Source of the DNA: Streptomyces sp. Ru72
Lineage (GTDB): Bacteria; Actinomycetota; Actinomycetes; Streptomycetales; Streptomycetaceae
Length of the DNA: 64,000 bases
Reading direction: 5' to 3'
Assembly (NCBI RefSeq): GCF_002920635.1
Contig: NZ_PQSR01000033.1
Coordinates: forward strand, 1-64,000
The translations under genes were made by a program, and so were the position numbers. Below, piece by piece: positions 42,479 through 50,147 of the stretch. Under the pieces are notes generated by a model. The model was not told where the DNA came from. It did not search any database and saw only the letters and a program-made list of their open reading frames with translations. Each line of letters begins with the position of its first letter. Position 1 is the stretch's first letter.

Positions 42479-43606
42479 GTGAGTACGACGACCACCGTGG
42501 ACCGCGCGTTGCGAGCAGCCCTCTACGACGACACCGACGCCGCCCTCGACGCCGGTGCCTCACTGCTCGCCGCCGACCCCGCGGCCGACGGGGAACTCAC
42601 CCGCCGTGGGCAGGAGTTCGTCGCGGCCGCCTGGCGGCGCGGCTGGCAGCCCGCCGACGTCGTGCGTCTCGTGCGCCGCCGGCTGGACGACACCCACGTG
42701 CACCTGGTGTCCGCGCTGATCCGCGCGGAGGCGGGGGAACGTCCGGCTCCGAGCCCGCGCTGGGCCGCCCAGCTCGAGGAGCTCGACCCGGAACCTCCGC
42801 GCCTCGCCGACCGTTTCTCCCACGCCACCGCAGTCCTGGAGCTGTACCGCCTGCTGCTGCGCCTGCCCGCCCTCGAACCTCTCGACCAGGCCCGGCCCTC
42901 CGCCGCCCCGCGGCAGCCGGAGTCGCGCATGCTCACCCGCATCCGCGCCCTGCTCGCCAAGGCGGAGGCGACCGGATACCCCGAGGAGGCCGAGGCGCTC
43001 AGCGCCAAGGCGCAGGAACTGATGGCCCGGCACAGCATCGACGAGGCGCTGCTCGCGGCCCGCACGCACACCGGGGACGTGCCCGGCGCCTGCCGCATAG
43101 GCGTCGATCCGCCGTACGAGACGGCCAAGGCGGTGCTCCTGGACGCCGTGGCCGCCGCGAACCGCTGCCGGGCCGTGTGGCACGACGCGCTCGGCTTCTC
43201 CACGGTCGTGGGCTTCGAACCCGACCTGGAGGCTGTCGAACTCCTCTACACCTCGCTGCTGGTGCAGGCCACCACCGCTCTGACGAAGGCGGAGGCGGCG
43301 CAGCGCAAGGGCGGCCGGAAGCGCACGAAGACGTTCCGGCAGTCGTTCCTGGCCGCGTACGCGCACCGCATCGGCGACCGGCTCCGTGCCGCCGCCGAGG
43401 GGGCCGAGGGAGAGGTGGTCGGCGGCGAGGGCGAGTTGCTGCCGGTGCTCGCCGCCCGGGACGTCGCCGTCGCGGACCGCATGGAAGAGATGTTCCCCGA
43501 CACGGTCACCACCCGGCTGCGCGGTGTCAGCGACGCGGCCGGATGGGAGCAGGGAGCCGCGGCCGCCGACCGTGCCCAGGTGACGGGGCGGCCCCGGCTC
43601 CCCTGA
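42479..43606 (+). CDS. DUF2786 domain protein
   Basis: A 375-residue protein from a GTG with no Shine-Dalgarno. The N-terminal half is helical and Arg/Ala/Leu-rich. The DUF2786 segment is MLTRIRALLAKAEATGYPEE ... ALSAKAQELMARHSIDEALL. A C-terminal domain (ANRCRAVWHDALGFSTVVGF; KTFRQSFLAAYAHRIGDRL) matches the usual companion region of such proteins. Function is unknown; DUF2786 proteins are common in actinobacteria and phages. It is divergent from the Clp-N gene and shares its operator region. Confidence 0.82.
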   Translation: MSTTTTVDRALRAALYDDTDAALDAGASLLAADPAADGELTRRGQEFVAAAWRRGWQPADVVRLVRRRLDDTHVHLVSALIRAEAGERPAPSPRWAAQLEELDPEPPRLADRFSHATAVLELYRLLLRLPALEPLDQARPSAAPRQPESRMLTRIRALLAKAEATGYPEEAEALSAKAQELMARHSIDEALLAARTHTGDVPGACRIGVDPPYETAKAVLLDAVAAANRCRAVWHDALGFSTVVGFEPDLEAVELLYTSLLVQATTALTKAEAAQRKGGRKRTKTFRQSFLAAYAHRIGDRLRAAAEGAEGEVVGGEGELLPVLAARDVAVADRMEEMFPDTVTTRLRGVSDAAGWEQGAAAADRAQVTGRPRLP

Positions 43607-43616
43607 AACGGTCGCG

Positions 43617-44153
43617 TCAGTCGCCCGCGACCTGGATCGGGCTCACCGAGGCGTCCGGGGTCTTCCCGCCCTTCAGCGTGACCTCGCCGTACGACCACGG
43701 GTAGCTGTGCGCGTCGCCGGCGCCCGGGACGGTGATCTTCACGTTCTTCGCCGCCGCGCTGTCGGTGCCGCCGGTCTTCCCGCGCACGTATGTGATCGTG
43801 AAGGTCGCGGTGTCGCCCTTCTGCAGCGTCACCTTGTCCGGGTTCGCGCCCTCCTGGTCGGGCACCTTCCAGCCGGTGTCCCCGCCGGTCAGCTCGATGG
43901 CCGGGAAGCCCTGGAAGGTGCACGGACGGCTGCCGTCGTTGGTGAGGGTGACCGGGACGTTGCCGGTGTCACCGGCGGTGGTGGCGGCGTTGGCGGGGCC
44001 GACCTTGATGCCGAGGGTGCACTCGGCGGTGTTCTTGCTCTTGCCGCTGTCGCCGCTCTTGTCGGCGCTGCCGCTCTTGCTGCTGTCACAGGCGGTCAGC
44101 GCCAGGGCCGCCACGAGGGCGGTGACGGCGAGACGGACGGGAAGGGCGCGCAT
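43617..44153 (-). CDS. DUF4232 lipoprotein
   Basis: A 178-residue exported lipoprotein: signal with lipobox LALTAC, a Ser/Gly/Lys linker, and a DUF4232 domain starting TAECTLGIKVGP, with beta-rich segments TLTNDGSRPCTFQGFPAIEL and TATFTITYVRGK. The two Cys (AECTL, PCTF) probably form a disulfide. The ATG at 44153 follows AGAGGAG, better than the in-frame ATG at 44183. Function unknown. It ends 10 nt from the convergent DUF2786 gene. Confidence 0.85.
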   Translation of the reverse strand: MRALPVRLAVTALVAALALTACDSSKSGSADKSGDSGKSKNTAECTLGIKVGPANAATTAGDTGNVPVTLTNDGSRPCTFQGFPAIELTGGDTGWKVPDQEGANPDKVTLQKGDTATFTITYVRGKTGGTDSAAAKNVKITVPGAGDAHSYPWSYGEVTLKGGKTPDASVSPIQVAGD

Positions 44154-44319
44154 CGGGCTCCTCTGGTTCGTGATGGTGCTCATGGATCATCACGCAGGCG
44201 TGCGGACTCCCTTTGCGCGCCCTCCCCTTACACGGGCGCCGTCGGCCACGGTTGTCGCGATTCGCCCCGTATGCCTCCCTCCGCCGGTCCGGATCCGTAC
44301 CGCGGTGAAAGGGGAGTCG

Positions 44320-44835
44320 TCACGACCCCAGGCTCGCCGTCGGGAACCCGCTCGGGAGCTTGCCGCCCTCCGCCTTGGTGTACGTCTCGGTGCCGGCGCC
44401 ACCCTCCCATGTCACCTTCATGCTGCTGGAGTTGACCGAGTCGACCATGCCGGTGCTGCGGCTCTTGCCGCCGCCGGTGCACTTGAGGTGGATCATCTGC
44501 ATGCCCGCCTCCTCGCCCGCCGTCCCGCTGCACACGGTCCCGCCCGTCGCGAAGAGGCCGGCCTGCCTGCCGTTGATCACCAGGGCCACGGCCTTCCCGC
44601 CGGACGTGGCCAGCCAGCTCCCCTCCAGCTTCCCGGCCTTCCCCGACGAGGAGGCGGAGCTCCCGCCGCTGTCCGCGGAGGGCGAGGAGGGGGACACGCT
44701 GGGCGTGGCCGACGCCTCACCGCCCGAGGTGCCGGAGCCGCCGCTGCAGCCGGTCAGCATGAGTGCCGCCGCACAACCCGCGGCCGCGAGCGCGACGCGG
44801 GGCTGCCGAGGCGTGACATGGGTCGCCGTGGTCAC
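44320..44835 (-). CDS. Secreted lipoprotein of unknown family
   Basis: A 171-residue lipoprotein. The GTG at 44835 (VTTATHVTPRQPRVALAAAG) has GGGAG upstream and leads to the lipobox LMLTGC. A Ser-rich linker precedes a compact domain with KLEGSWLATSGGKAVALVIN and VCSGTAGEEAGMQMIHLKC, again with two likely paired Cys. It lies 166 nt upstream of the DUF4232 gene on the same strand and starts 72 nt from the 20-bp inverted repeat of the VOC operon, so the two promoters are back to back. Confidence 0.8.
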   Translation of the reverse strand: MTTATHVTPRQPRVALAAAGCAAALMLTGCSGGSGTSGGEASATPSVSPSSPSADSGGSSASSSGKAGKLEGSWLATSGGKAVALVINGRQAGLFATGGTVCSGTAGEEAGMQMIHLKCTGGGKSRSTGMVDSVNSSSMKVTWEGGAGTETYTKAEGGKLPSGFPTASLGS

Positions 44836-44907
44836 TGAAGTCTCCCAGGGGTGCCGATGACGTCGTGGGACGGCCGCTGGCAAGCTACCAGGACATCGGC
44901 GACCCCC

Positions 44908-44959
44908 ATAGGTAGGGGATCTCCTACGTTTGACGGGTAGGAGATCCCCTACCTATTGT
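44908..44959 (+). promoter_or_regulatory. Perfect 20-bp inverted repeat over a leaderless promoter
   Basis: ATAGGTAGGGGATCTCCTAC (44908-44927) and its exact complement (44937-44956) flank GTTTGACGG. Each arm contains a near-palindrome GTAGG-GATC-CCTAC, so the site is a pair of dyads. TTGACG (44930-44935) and TATTGT (44954-44959), 18 nt apart, form a promoter inside it, and the ATG of the VOC gene starts 6 nt after TATTGT. The ArsR-type product of the same operon is the natural candidate to bind here. Confidence 0.85.
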
Positions 44960-44965
44960 GCGTCC

Positions 44966-45337
44966 ATGACCGTCACGCACGCTTCCTTCGTCACCCTCCC
45001 CGTCACCGATCAGGACCGCGCCCTGCGCTTCTACACCGACGTCCTCGGGTTCCGGGTCACCGCGGACCTGGACGTTCCGCAGGGGCGCTGGCTCCAGGTC
45101 GCCCCCGAGGGCGCGCAGACCGTCTTCACGCTGTCCGGGCCGGGGATGGGTGGTTTCGAGCCCGGCAGCGCCCGGGGGATCATGTTGGTCACGACCGATG
45201 TCGACGCCGACTGCGCCCGCCTGGCGGAGGCGGGGGTCTGCGTGCAGGGCCCGGACGACCTCCCCTGGGGCCGGATGGCGTCCTTCCGGGACCCGGACGG
45301 CAACGGTCTGATGCTGCTGACGGAGGCTCACGGATAG
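44966..45337 (+). CDS. VOC-family (glyoxalase/bleomycin resistance-like) protein
   Basis: A 123-residue protein with two beta-alpha-beta-beta-beta modules: ASFVTLPVTDQDRALRFYTDV and MLVTTDVDADCARLAEAGV, ending in SFRDPDGNGLMLLTE. The conserved late Glu and the aromatic FYTDVLGF fit metal-dependent VOC enzymes, though the substrate is unknown. The ATG is 6 nt after a -10 box, with no Shine-Dalgarno. First gene of an operon with ArsR and SRPBCC genes, a common actinobacterial trio possibly handling a toxic small molecule. Confidence 0.88.
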   Translation: MTVTHASFVTLPVTDQDRALRFYTDVLGFRVTADLDVPQGRWLQVAPEGAQTVFTLSGPGMGGFEPGSARGIMLVTTDVDADCARLAEAGVCVQGPDDLPWGRMASFRDPDGNGLMLLTEAHG

Positions 45338-45347
45338 GAAGACCGCC

Positions 45348-45707
45348 ATGACCACGACGGGGGCCGGGGCGGGCACCGCCGCCGAGGACCGCGTCTTCGC
45401 CGCGCTCGCCAACGCCACGCGCCGCGAGGTGCTGCGCCTGCTGCGAGAGAAGGGGCCGCAGCCCGTCCAGGCCCTGGCCGACCACTTCGCCATGCGCCGC
45501 CCGAGTCTGTCGGAGCATCTGAAGGTGTTGCGTGAGGCCGGTCTCGTCTCCGAGCAGCGCTCCGGACGGCAGCGCGTCTACCGCCTCGAGGCCGCGCCGC
45601 TCGCCGAGGTTCAGGACTGGCTCCATCCGTACGAGCGGTTCTGGCGCGAGGCGCTGAAGGGCCTCGGCGATCTGCTCGACCGTATGCCCGACGATGACCG
45701 GCCATGA
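45348..45707 (+). CDS. ArsR-family transcriptional regulator
   Basis: A 119-residue winged-helix repressor. The HTH region is RVFAALANATRREVLRLLRE followed by AMRRPSLSEHLKVLREAGLV and the wing SEQRSGRQRVYRLE. No Cys metal site is visible, so it senses something other than a thiol-bound metal. It starts 10 nt after the VOC stop and overlaps the SRPBCC gene as ATGA. It probably represses the operon through the inverted repeat at 44908. Confidence 0.92.
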   Translation: MTTTGAGAGTAAEDRVFAALANATRREVLRLLREKGPQPVQALADHFAMRRPSLSEHLKVLREAGLVSEQRSGRQRVYRLEAAPLAEVQDWLHPYERFWREALKGLGDLLDRMPDDDRP

Positions 45708-46165
45708 GCACCGCAGACGACGACGATCTCACCACCGTCCGTGTCGAGCAGTTCCTGCCGCATCCGCCCGCCAAGGTCTGGCGCGCGCTCACCGAGCCGG
45801 CACTGCTCGCCCGGTGGCAGATGCCCGGCAGCGAGAACTTCCGGCTCGAGGTCGGCCACCGCTACACGATGACCTCGGTGCCGCGGCCCAATGCGCGCTT
45901 CTCCGGCACCGTCGAGGTGCGGGTTCTCGCCTACGAGCCGGAACGGATGCTGCGCGTCCGCTGGGCCGACGCCGACCCCGGCAACCCCGCGGACTGGACG
46001 ATCACGTGGACATTGGAACAGGAAGGCCGTGGAACGCGTCTCTTCCTAGTGCACGAAGGGTTCGACCCGGACGACCCGGCACAGATGACGGCGCGGAAGA
46101 TCATGCACGGGGGCTGGAGCTCGCATGTGGTGCGAGCTCTGGGGCAGACGCTTGACCGACTGTAG
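45704..46165 (+). CDS. SRPBCC / AHSA1-like protein
   Basis: A 153-residue helix-grip protein: RVEQFLPHPPAKVWRALTEP, LARWQMPGSENFRLEVGHRY and the C-terminal helix GGWSSHVVRALGQTLDRL. It is translationally coupled to the ArsR gene by an ATGA overlap. AHSA1-like proteins bind hydrophobic ligands; with ArsR and VOC genes they form a recurrent but poorly understood set. Confidence 0.9.
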   Translation: MSTADDDDLTTVRVEQFLPHPPAKVWRALTEPALLARWQMPGSENFRLEVGHRYTMTSVPRPNARFSGTVEVRVLAYEPERMLRVRWADADPGNPADWTITWTLEQEGRGTRLFLVHEGFDPDDPAQMTARKIMHGGWSSHVVRALGQTLDRL

Positions 46166-46224
46166 CCAGACCACAGCCAGAGCGTAGTCAAGGAACTGTA
46201 AAAGCTGTAACCGCAGGACCACCC

Positions 46225-46254
46225 CGCGTGCACGTGCATCTGCTCCTGCATCTG
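46225..46254 (+). promoter_or_regulatory. 30-bp element shared with the ATP-binding gene promoter (copy A)
   Basis: CGCGTGCACGTGCATCTGC, then three variable bases, then TGCATCTG. It contains a GTGCAC/GCACGTGC palindrome and a direct repeat TGCATCTGC. It ends 84 nt before the DUF397 start and overlaps the -35 position of a promoter whose -10 would be TATGAT (46269-46274). Copy B (47364-47393, minus strand) matches 28 of 30 positions. Confidence 0.75.
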
Positions 46255-46338
46255 CACGTGAACGGGGTTATGATCCGGGGCAGTTGACCGCCACATCAAA
46301 TGGCCATACCAGCCACTGCACCACCCGGGGAGCGACCT

Positions 46339-46596
46339 GTGGACCACGACGTGTGCTACGTGGACGACGTGTACAACGGCATGGCTGCGACAGAGCTGGA
46401 GGGAGTGGCCTGGCAGAAGAGCCGGCACAGCAACTCCCAGGGGTCATGCGTGGAGTTCGCCCGGCTGCCCGGGGGAGAGGTGGCGGTGCGCAACTCGCGC
46501 TTCCCCGACGGGCCCGCGCTGGTCTACACCCGCGCGGAGATCCAGGCGATGCTGCTGGGCATCAAGGACGGGGAGTTCGACCACCTGATCGCGTGA
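46339..46596 (+). CDS. DUF397 protein
   Basis: An 85-residue protein (98 if the ATG at 46300 is used; the GTG at 46339 has GGGGAG upstream and is preferred). The DUF397 signature is AWQKSRHSNSQGSCVEFARL, then GGEVAVRNSRFPDGPALVYT and RAEIQAMLLGIKDGEFDHL. DUF397 proteins accompany XRE-DUF5753 regulators in streptomycetes (WhiJ/AbaA type) and are thought to modulate them. Here the ATP-binding and XRE genes lie within 1 kb. Confidence 0.88.
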   Translation: MDHDVCYVDDVYNGMAATELEGVAWQKSRHSNSQGSCVEFARLPGGEVAVRNSRFPDGPALVYTRAEIQAMLLGIKDGEFDHLIA

Positions 46597-46706
46597 CACG
46601 CCGCACCGGTCCCCACCCGGTGGATCGGGGGAGCGGCGGACGTCTCCCGTCGTGACAGGGCTGGTTCGGTGGCGCGTGGAGACGCGCAGGTACGCAACCA
46701 GCGCAA

Positions 46707-46734
46707 GCCTGCGGCGACTCGGGACGCCGCAGGC
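46707..46734. terminator. Bidirectional terminator between DUF397 and ATP-binding genes
   Basis: A perfect 10-bp stem (GCCTGCGGCG and CGCCGCAGGC) with an 8-nt loop between two convergent genes. A second small hairpin (CGGCAC/GTGCCG, 46755-46772) lies closer to the minus-strand gene. Confidence 0.65.
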
Positions 46735-46779
46735 GTGTAACACGCGTAGAACTTCGGCACCCGAAAGTGCCGTGGGGCA

Positions 46780-47289
46780 TCACTCAGGACACACCTGCGC
46801 CGGCGGCAGCCGGAACAGCGCCCAGACCACCTTGCCGCTCAGGGTGCCCGCCAGCGGGTGCCAGCCCCAGCTGTCCGCGAACGATTCGACGAGGAACAGC
46901 CCGCGGCCCGACTCGGCCGAGAAGTCCTCCGAGTCGCCCGCGACCGGACTGTCGTGGCTGGGGTCGCGCACCGCGCACACCAGACGCGTGGTCCAGCGCA
47001 TGAGGTGGAGTCGCACCGGCGGGTCCTGCTCGCCCGGGCGCACGGCGCAGGCCGGCAGGGCATGGCGCAGGGCGTTGGTCACGAGTTCGGAGACCACCAG
47101 GCAGACGTCGTCGAAACGCTCGCCCACATCCCACTGCCCGAGCGTGGCCCGGGTGAACCGCCGTGCCTCGCGCACCGCTTCGAGGCGGGCGGGCAGGGCA
47201 CAGGAGGCGGCGCTGGACACGGCCGCGGGATCGAGCGGCGGAAGTCCCTGCCGTAAGGGCTCGAGCATGGTCGATCCATTCGTCCCCAT
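46780..47289 (-). CDS. ATP-binding (anti-sigma-like) protein
   Basis: A 169-residue HATPase_c_2 protein from an ATG at 47289 with GGGAG upstream. The N box is FDDVCLVVSELVTNALRHA, the first G box region is AVRDPSHDSP, and the second is ESGRGLFLVESFADSWGW. Proteins of this type in Streptomyces XRE/DUF397 clusters resemble RsbW but usually have no adjacent sigma gene. The partner here is likely the XRE or DUF397 protein (inference). Its promoter region contains copy B of the shared 30-bp element. Confidence 0.88.
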   Translation of the reverse strand: MGTNGSTMLEPLRQGLPPLDPAAVSSAASCALPARLEAVREARRFTRATLGQWDVGERFDDVCLVVSELVTNALRHALPACAVRPGEQDPPVRLHLMRWTTRLVCAVRDPSHDSPVAGDSEDFSAESGRGLFLVESFADSWGWHPLAGTLSGKVVWALFRLPPAQVCPE

Positions 47290-47363
47290 GCGAGGCACTC
47301 CCGGGTGTTCGCGGTCGTGGCGATGCAGCGGTGGCGCGGAACCATGGTTTCGGATGAGCCAAC

Positions 47364-47393
47364 CAGATGCAAGGGCAGATGCACGTGCACGCG
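47364..47393 (-). promoter_or_regulatory. 30-bp element shared with the DUF397 promoter (copy B)
   Basis: On the minus strand it reads CGCGTGCACGTGCATCTGC, CCT, TGCATCTG: 28 of 30 positions identical to copy A at 46225. It ends 74 nt before the ATP-binding gene start, about the same distance as copy A from DUF397. It lies in the 294-bp intergenic region shared with the XRE gene. Confidence 0.75.
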
Positions 47394-47583
47394 CCGGAAT
47401 TGGCCGCTCCCGCACCGTTTCCCCTTATTTCTTCAGCCACTTTCTTCCCTCCCGCTTGCCCTCCCTCAACTCCCCCTGCGCCTCATCCTTGTCTCCTTTC
47501 TATTTCTGTAACCGCACGAGTACAGCTCGGAGTGTTTTAGTGGCAGACTGCGCGATCTGAAGGACGTTGGGGAGGCTGACGAA

Positions 47584-48447
47584 GTGAGCGCTGGGGACTC
47601 GAGCGGTTCGGTGGTGCGGCGCATTCTGCTGGGATCCCACCTCAGGCGCCTGCGGGAGACACGCGGCATCACCAGGGAGCAGGCCGGCTACTCGATCCGC
47701 GCCTCCGAGTCGAAGATCAGCCGCATGGAGTTGGGACGGGTGAGCTTCAAGACGCGGGATGTCGAGGACCTGTTGACGTTGTACGGGATCACCGACGAAG
47801 CCGAACGCACGTCCCTGCTCTCCCTCGCGAAGGAGGCCAACGTCGCGGGGTGGTGGCACAGTTACTCGGACGTCCTGCCCAACTGGTTCCCGACCTACGT
47901 CGGCCTGGAGGGTGCGGCGCACCTGATCCGGTCCTACGAGGTCCAGTTCGTGCACGGCCTGCTGCAGACCGAGGCGTACGCGCACGCGGTGGTCTCCCGG
48001 GGCATGAAGGGCGCGAGCGCCGAGGACATCGACCGCCGGGTGGCGCTGCGCCTCGAGCGGCAGAAGTACCTCGTCTCGGAGAACGCCCCGCAGTTCCACG
48101 TCGTCCTCGACGAGGCCGCACTGCGCCGCCCCTACGGCGACCGGCAGGTGATGCGCGGCCAGCTGCAGCATCTGATCGACCTCTCCGAACGCCCCAACGT
48201 ACGGCTGCAGGTCATGCCGTTCAGCTTCGGCGGGCACTCCGGCGAGAGCGGTTCCTTCACGATTCTCAGCTTCTCGGAGTCCGACCTGTCCGACGTGGTG
48301 TACATGGAACAGCTCTCCAGCGCGCTCTACCTGGACAAACGCGAGGACGTGACCCAGTACGAGGCCGCGATGAAGGAGCTGCAGCAGGACAGCCCCGGCC
48401 CGGACGAAAGCCGCGATCTGCTGCGGGGGCTGCTCCAGCTTTCCTGA
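47584..48447 (+). CDS. XRE-family regulator with DUF5753
   Basis: A 287-residue regulator. N-terminal HTH: LGSHLRRLRETRGITREQAG, SIRASESKISRMELGRVSFK. The rest is a DUF5753 domain with VGLEGAAHLIRSYEVQFVHG, LLQTEAYAHAVV, RVALRLERQKYLV, and the end segment MEQLSSALYLDKREDV. This is the WhiJ-type architecture that pairs with DUF397 proteins in Streptomyces development and antibiotic control. The GTG start follows GGGGAGGCTGACGAA. The promoter side carries a pyrimidine-rich tract and an 11-mer CTGTAACCGCA also found upstream of DUF397. Confidence 0.92.
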   Translation: MSAGDSSGSVVRRILLGSHLRRLRETRGITREQAGYSIRASESKISRMELGRVSFKTRDVEDLLTLYGITDEAERTSLLSLAKEANVAGWWHSYSDVLPNWFPTYVGLEGAAHLIRSYEVQFVHGLLQTEAYAHAVVSRGMKGASAEDIDRRVALRLERQKYLVSENAPQFHVVLDEAALRRPYGDRQVMRGQLQHLIDLSERPNVRLQVMPFSFGGHSGESGSFTILSFSESDLSDVVYMEQLSSALYLDKREDVTQYEAAMKELQQDSPGPDESRDLLRGLLQLS

Positions 48448-48583
48448 GGCCCTACCGGGAGTATCCCCAGGAGCCCTCCAACTCCCAGCTGACGCAAGTA
48501 CGATGACGCGCGATCAGGCCGTGACGTGAGCGCGGGTGCGGAAACGGGTGTCTGCTTCGGCTGCAAAGGGATTGAGGGATCAC

Positions 48584-50047
48584 ATGTCGTCGTCCTACTT
48601 CACCGATCTGGCTCGGCAGTACATCGGCGGTGAGTGGCGCCCCGGCACCGGCTCCTGGGACATCATCGACTTCAACCCGTACGACGGCGAGAAGCTGGCG
48701 TCGATCACGATAGCCACGGTCGACGAGGTCGACGAGGCCTACCGGGCCGCCGCGGCCGCGCAGAAGGAGTGGGCCGCCACCAACCCCTACGTCCGCCGGG
48801 CGGTGTTCGAGAAGGCGCTCGGGCTCCTGGAGGACCGCGAGGCCGAGATCGCCGAGGCGATCATCGCCGAGCTGGGCGGCACCCGGCTGAAGGCCGCCTT
48901 CGAGCTGCACCTCGCCAAGGAGTTCCTGCGCGAGTCGATCCAGCTGGTGCTGCGCCCCGAGGGCAAGATCCTCGCCTCGCCCGTCGACAGCAAGGAGAAC
49001 CGCCTCTACCGCGTGCCCGTGGGTGTCGTCGGTGTGATCAGCCCGTTCAACTTCCCGTTCCTGCTGGCGATCAAGTCGGTCGCCCCGGCGCTCGCGCTCG
49101 GCAACGGCGTCGTCCTCAAGCCGCACCAGGACACGCCGGTCGTCGGCGGCTCCCTGGTCGCCAGGATCTTCGAGGACGCGGGGCTCCCGGGCGGGCTGCT
49201 CAACGTGGTGATCACCGACATAGCGGAGATAGGCGACGCGTTCCTCGAGCACCCGATCCCGAAGGTGATCTCCTTCACCGGCTCCGACAAGGTCGGCCGC
49301 CATGTCGCGACCGTCTGCGCCGCCCACTTCAAGCGCTCGGTCCTGGAACTGGGCGGCAACAGCGCGCTGGTGGTCCTTGACGACGCGGACGTCGACTACG
49401 CGGTCGACGCGGCCGTCTTCAGCCGGTACGTGCACCAGGGCCAGGTCTGCATGGCCGCCAACCGCGTCCTGGTGGACCGCTCGCTGCTGGCGGAGTTCAC
49501 CGAGAAGTTCGTCGCCAAGGTGAAGTCGCTGAAGGCGGGCGACCCGCGCGACGCGGAGACCGTGATCGGCCCGGTCATCAACTCCTCGCAGGCGGACGCG
49601 ATCACCGGTGTGGTGCGGCAGGCGATCGCCGAGGGCGCCACGGCGCTGGTGCACGGCGCGACCACCGACAACCTGGTCGAGCCGACCGTCCTCACGGACG
49701 TCCCCGCCGGCTCCCCCATCCTGCGGCAGGAGATCTTCGGCCCGGTCGCGCTGCTCATCCCCTTCGACGGCGAGGAGGAGGCCGTCCGCCTCGTCAACGA
49801 CACCCCGTACGGCCTCAGCGGCGCCGTCCACACCTCCGACGTCGAGCGCGGTGTCGCCTTCGCCCAGCAGATCGACACGGGCATGTTCCACGTGAACGAC
49901 GGCACGGTCCACGACGAGCCACTGGTCCCGTTCGGCGGCGAGAAGAACTCGGGCATCGGCCGGCTGAACGGCGAGACGACGGTGGACGCGTTCACCACGC
50001 TGAAGTGGATCTCGATCCAGCACGGGCGGAGCGCGTTCCCCTTCTAG
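48584..50047 (+). CDS. NAD(P)-dependent aldehyde dehydrogenase
   Basis: A 487-residue enzyme. Visible are the cofactor motif GVVGVISPFNFPF, ISFTGSDKVGRHV, the general-base Glu in LELGGNSALVVLDDAD, the nucleophile Cys in QGQVCMAANR, and the end region EIFGPVALLIPF. The short N-terminus and VCMAANR context resemble benzaldehyde/vanillin-type dehydrogenases, but the substrate is not certain. The ATG at 48584 has GAGGGA upstream. A hairpin follows the gene. Confidence 0.93.
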   Translation: MSSSYFTDLARQYIGGEWRPGTGSWDIIDFNPYDGEKLASITIATVDEVDEAYRAAAAAQKEWAATNPYVRRAVFEKALGLLEDREAEIAEAIIAELGGTRLKAAFELHLAKEFLRESIQLVLRPEGKILASPVDSKENRLYRVPVGVVGVISPFNFPFLLAIKSVAPALALGNGVVLKPHQDTPVVGGSLVARIFEDAGLPGGLLNVVITDIAEIGDAFLEHPIPKVISFTGSDKVGRHVATVCAAHFKRSVLELGGNSALVVLDDADVDYAVDAAVFSRYVHQGQVCMAANRVLVDRSLLAEFTEKFVAKVKSLKAGDPRDAETVIGPVINSSQADAITGVVRQAIAEGATALVHGATTDNLVEPTVLTDVPAGSPILRQEIFGPVALLIPFDGEEEAVRLVNDTPYGLSGAVHTSDVERGVAFAQQIDTGMFHVNDGTVHDEPLVPFGGEKNSGIGRLNGETTVDAFTTLKWISIQHGRSAFPF

Positions 50048-50066
50048 TTCCCGCGCAAGTGGCGGA

Positions 50067-50095
50067 CCCTTGCGGACAGAAGCTGACCGCAAGGG
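50067..50095 (+). terminator. Terminator after the aldehyde dehydrogenase gene
   Basis: A perfect 9-bp stem (CCCTTGCGG and CCGCAAGGG) with an 11-nt loop, 19 nt after the stop codon. It has no T-run. Confidence 0.6.
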
Positions 50096-50147
50096 CCCGT
50101 AGCGTCGTACGTGTCAGGGAGAACCGGACCGACGAAGGGCGGCAGCC

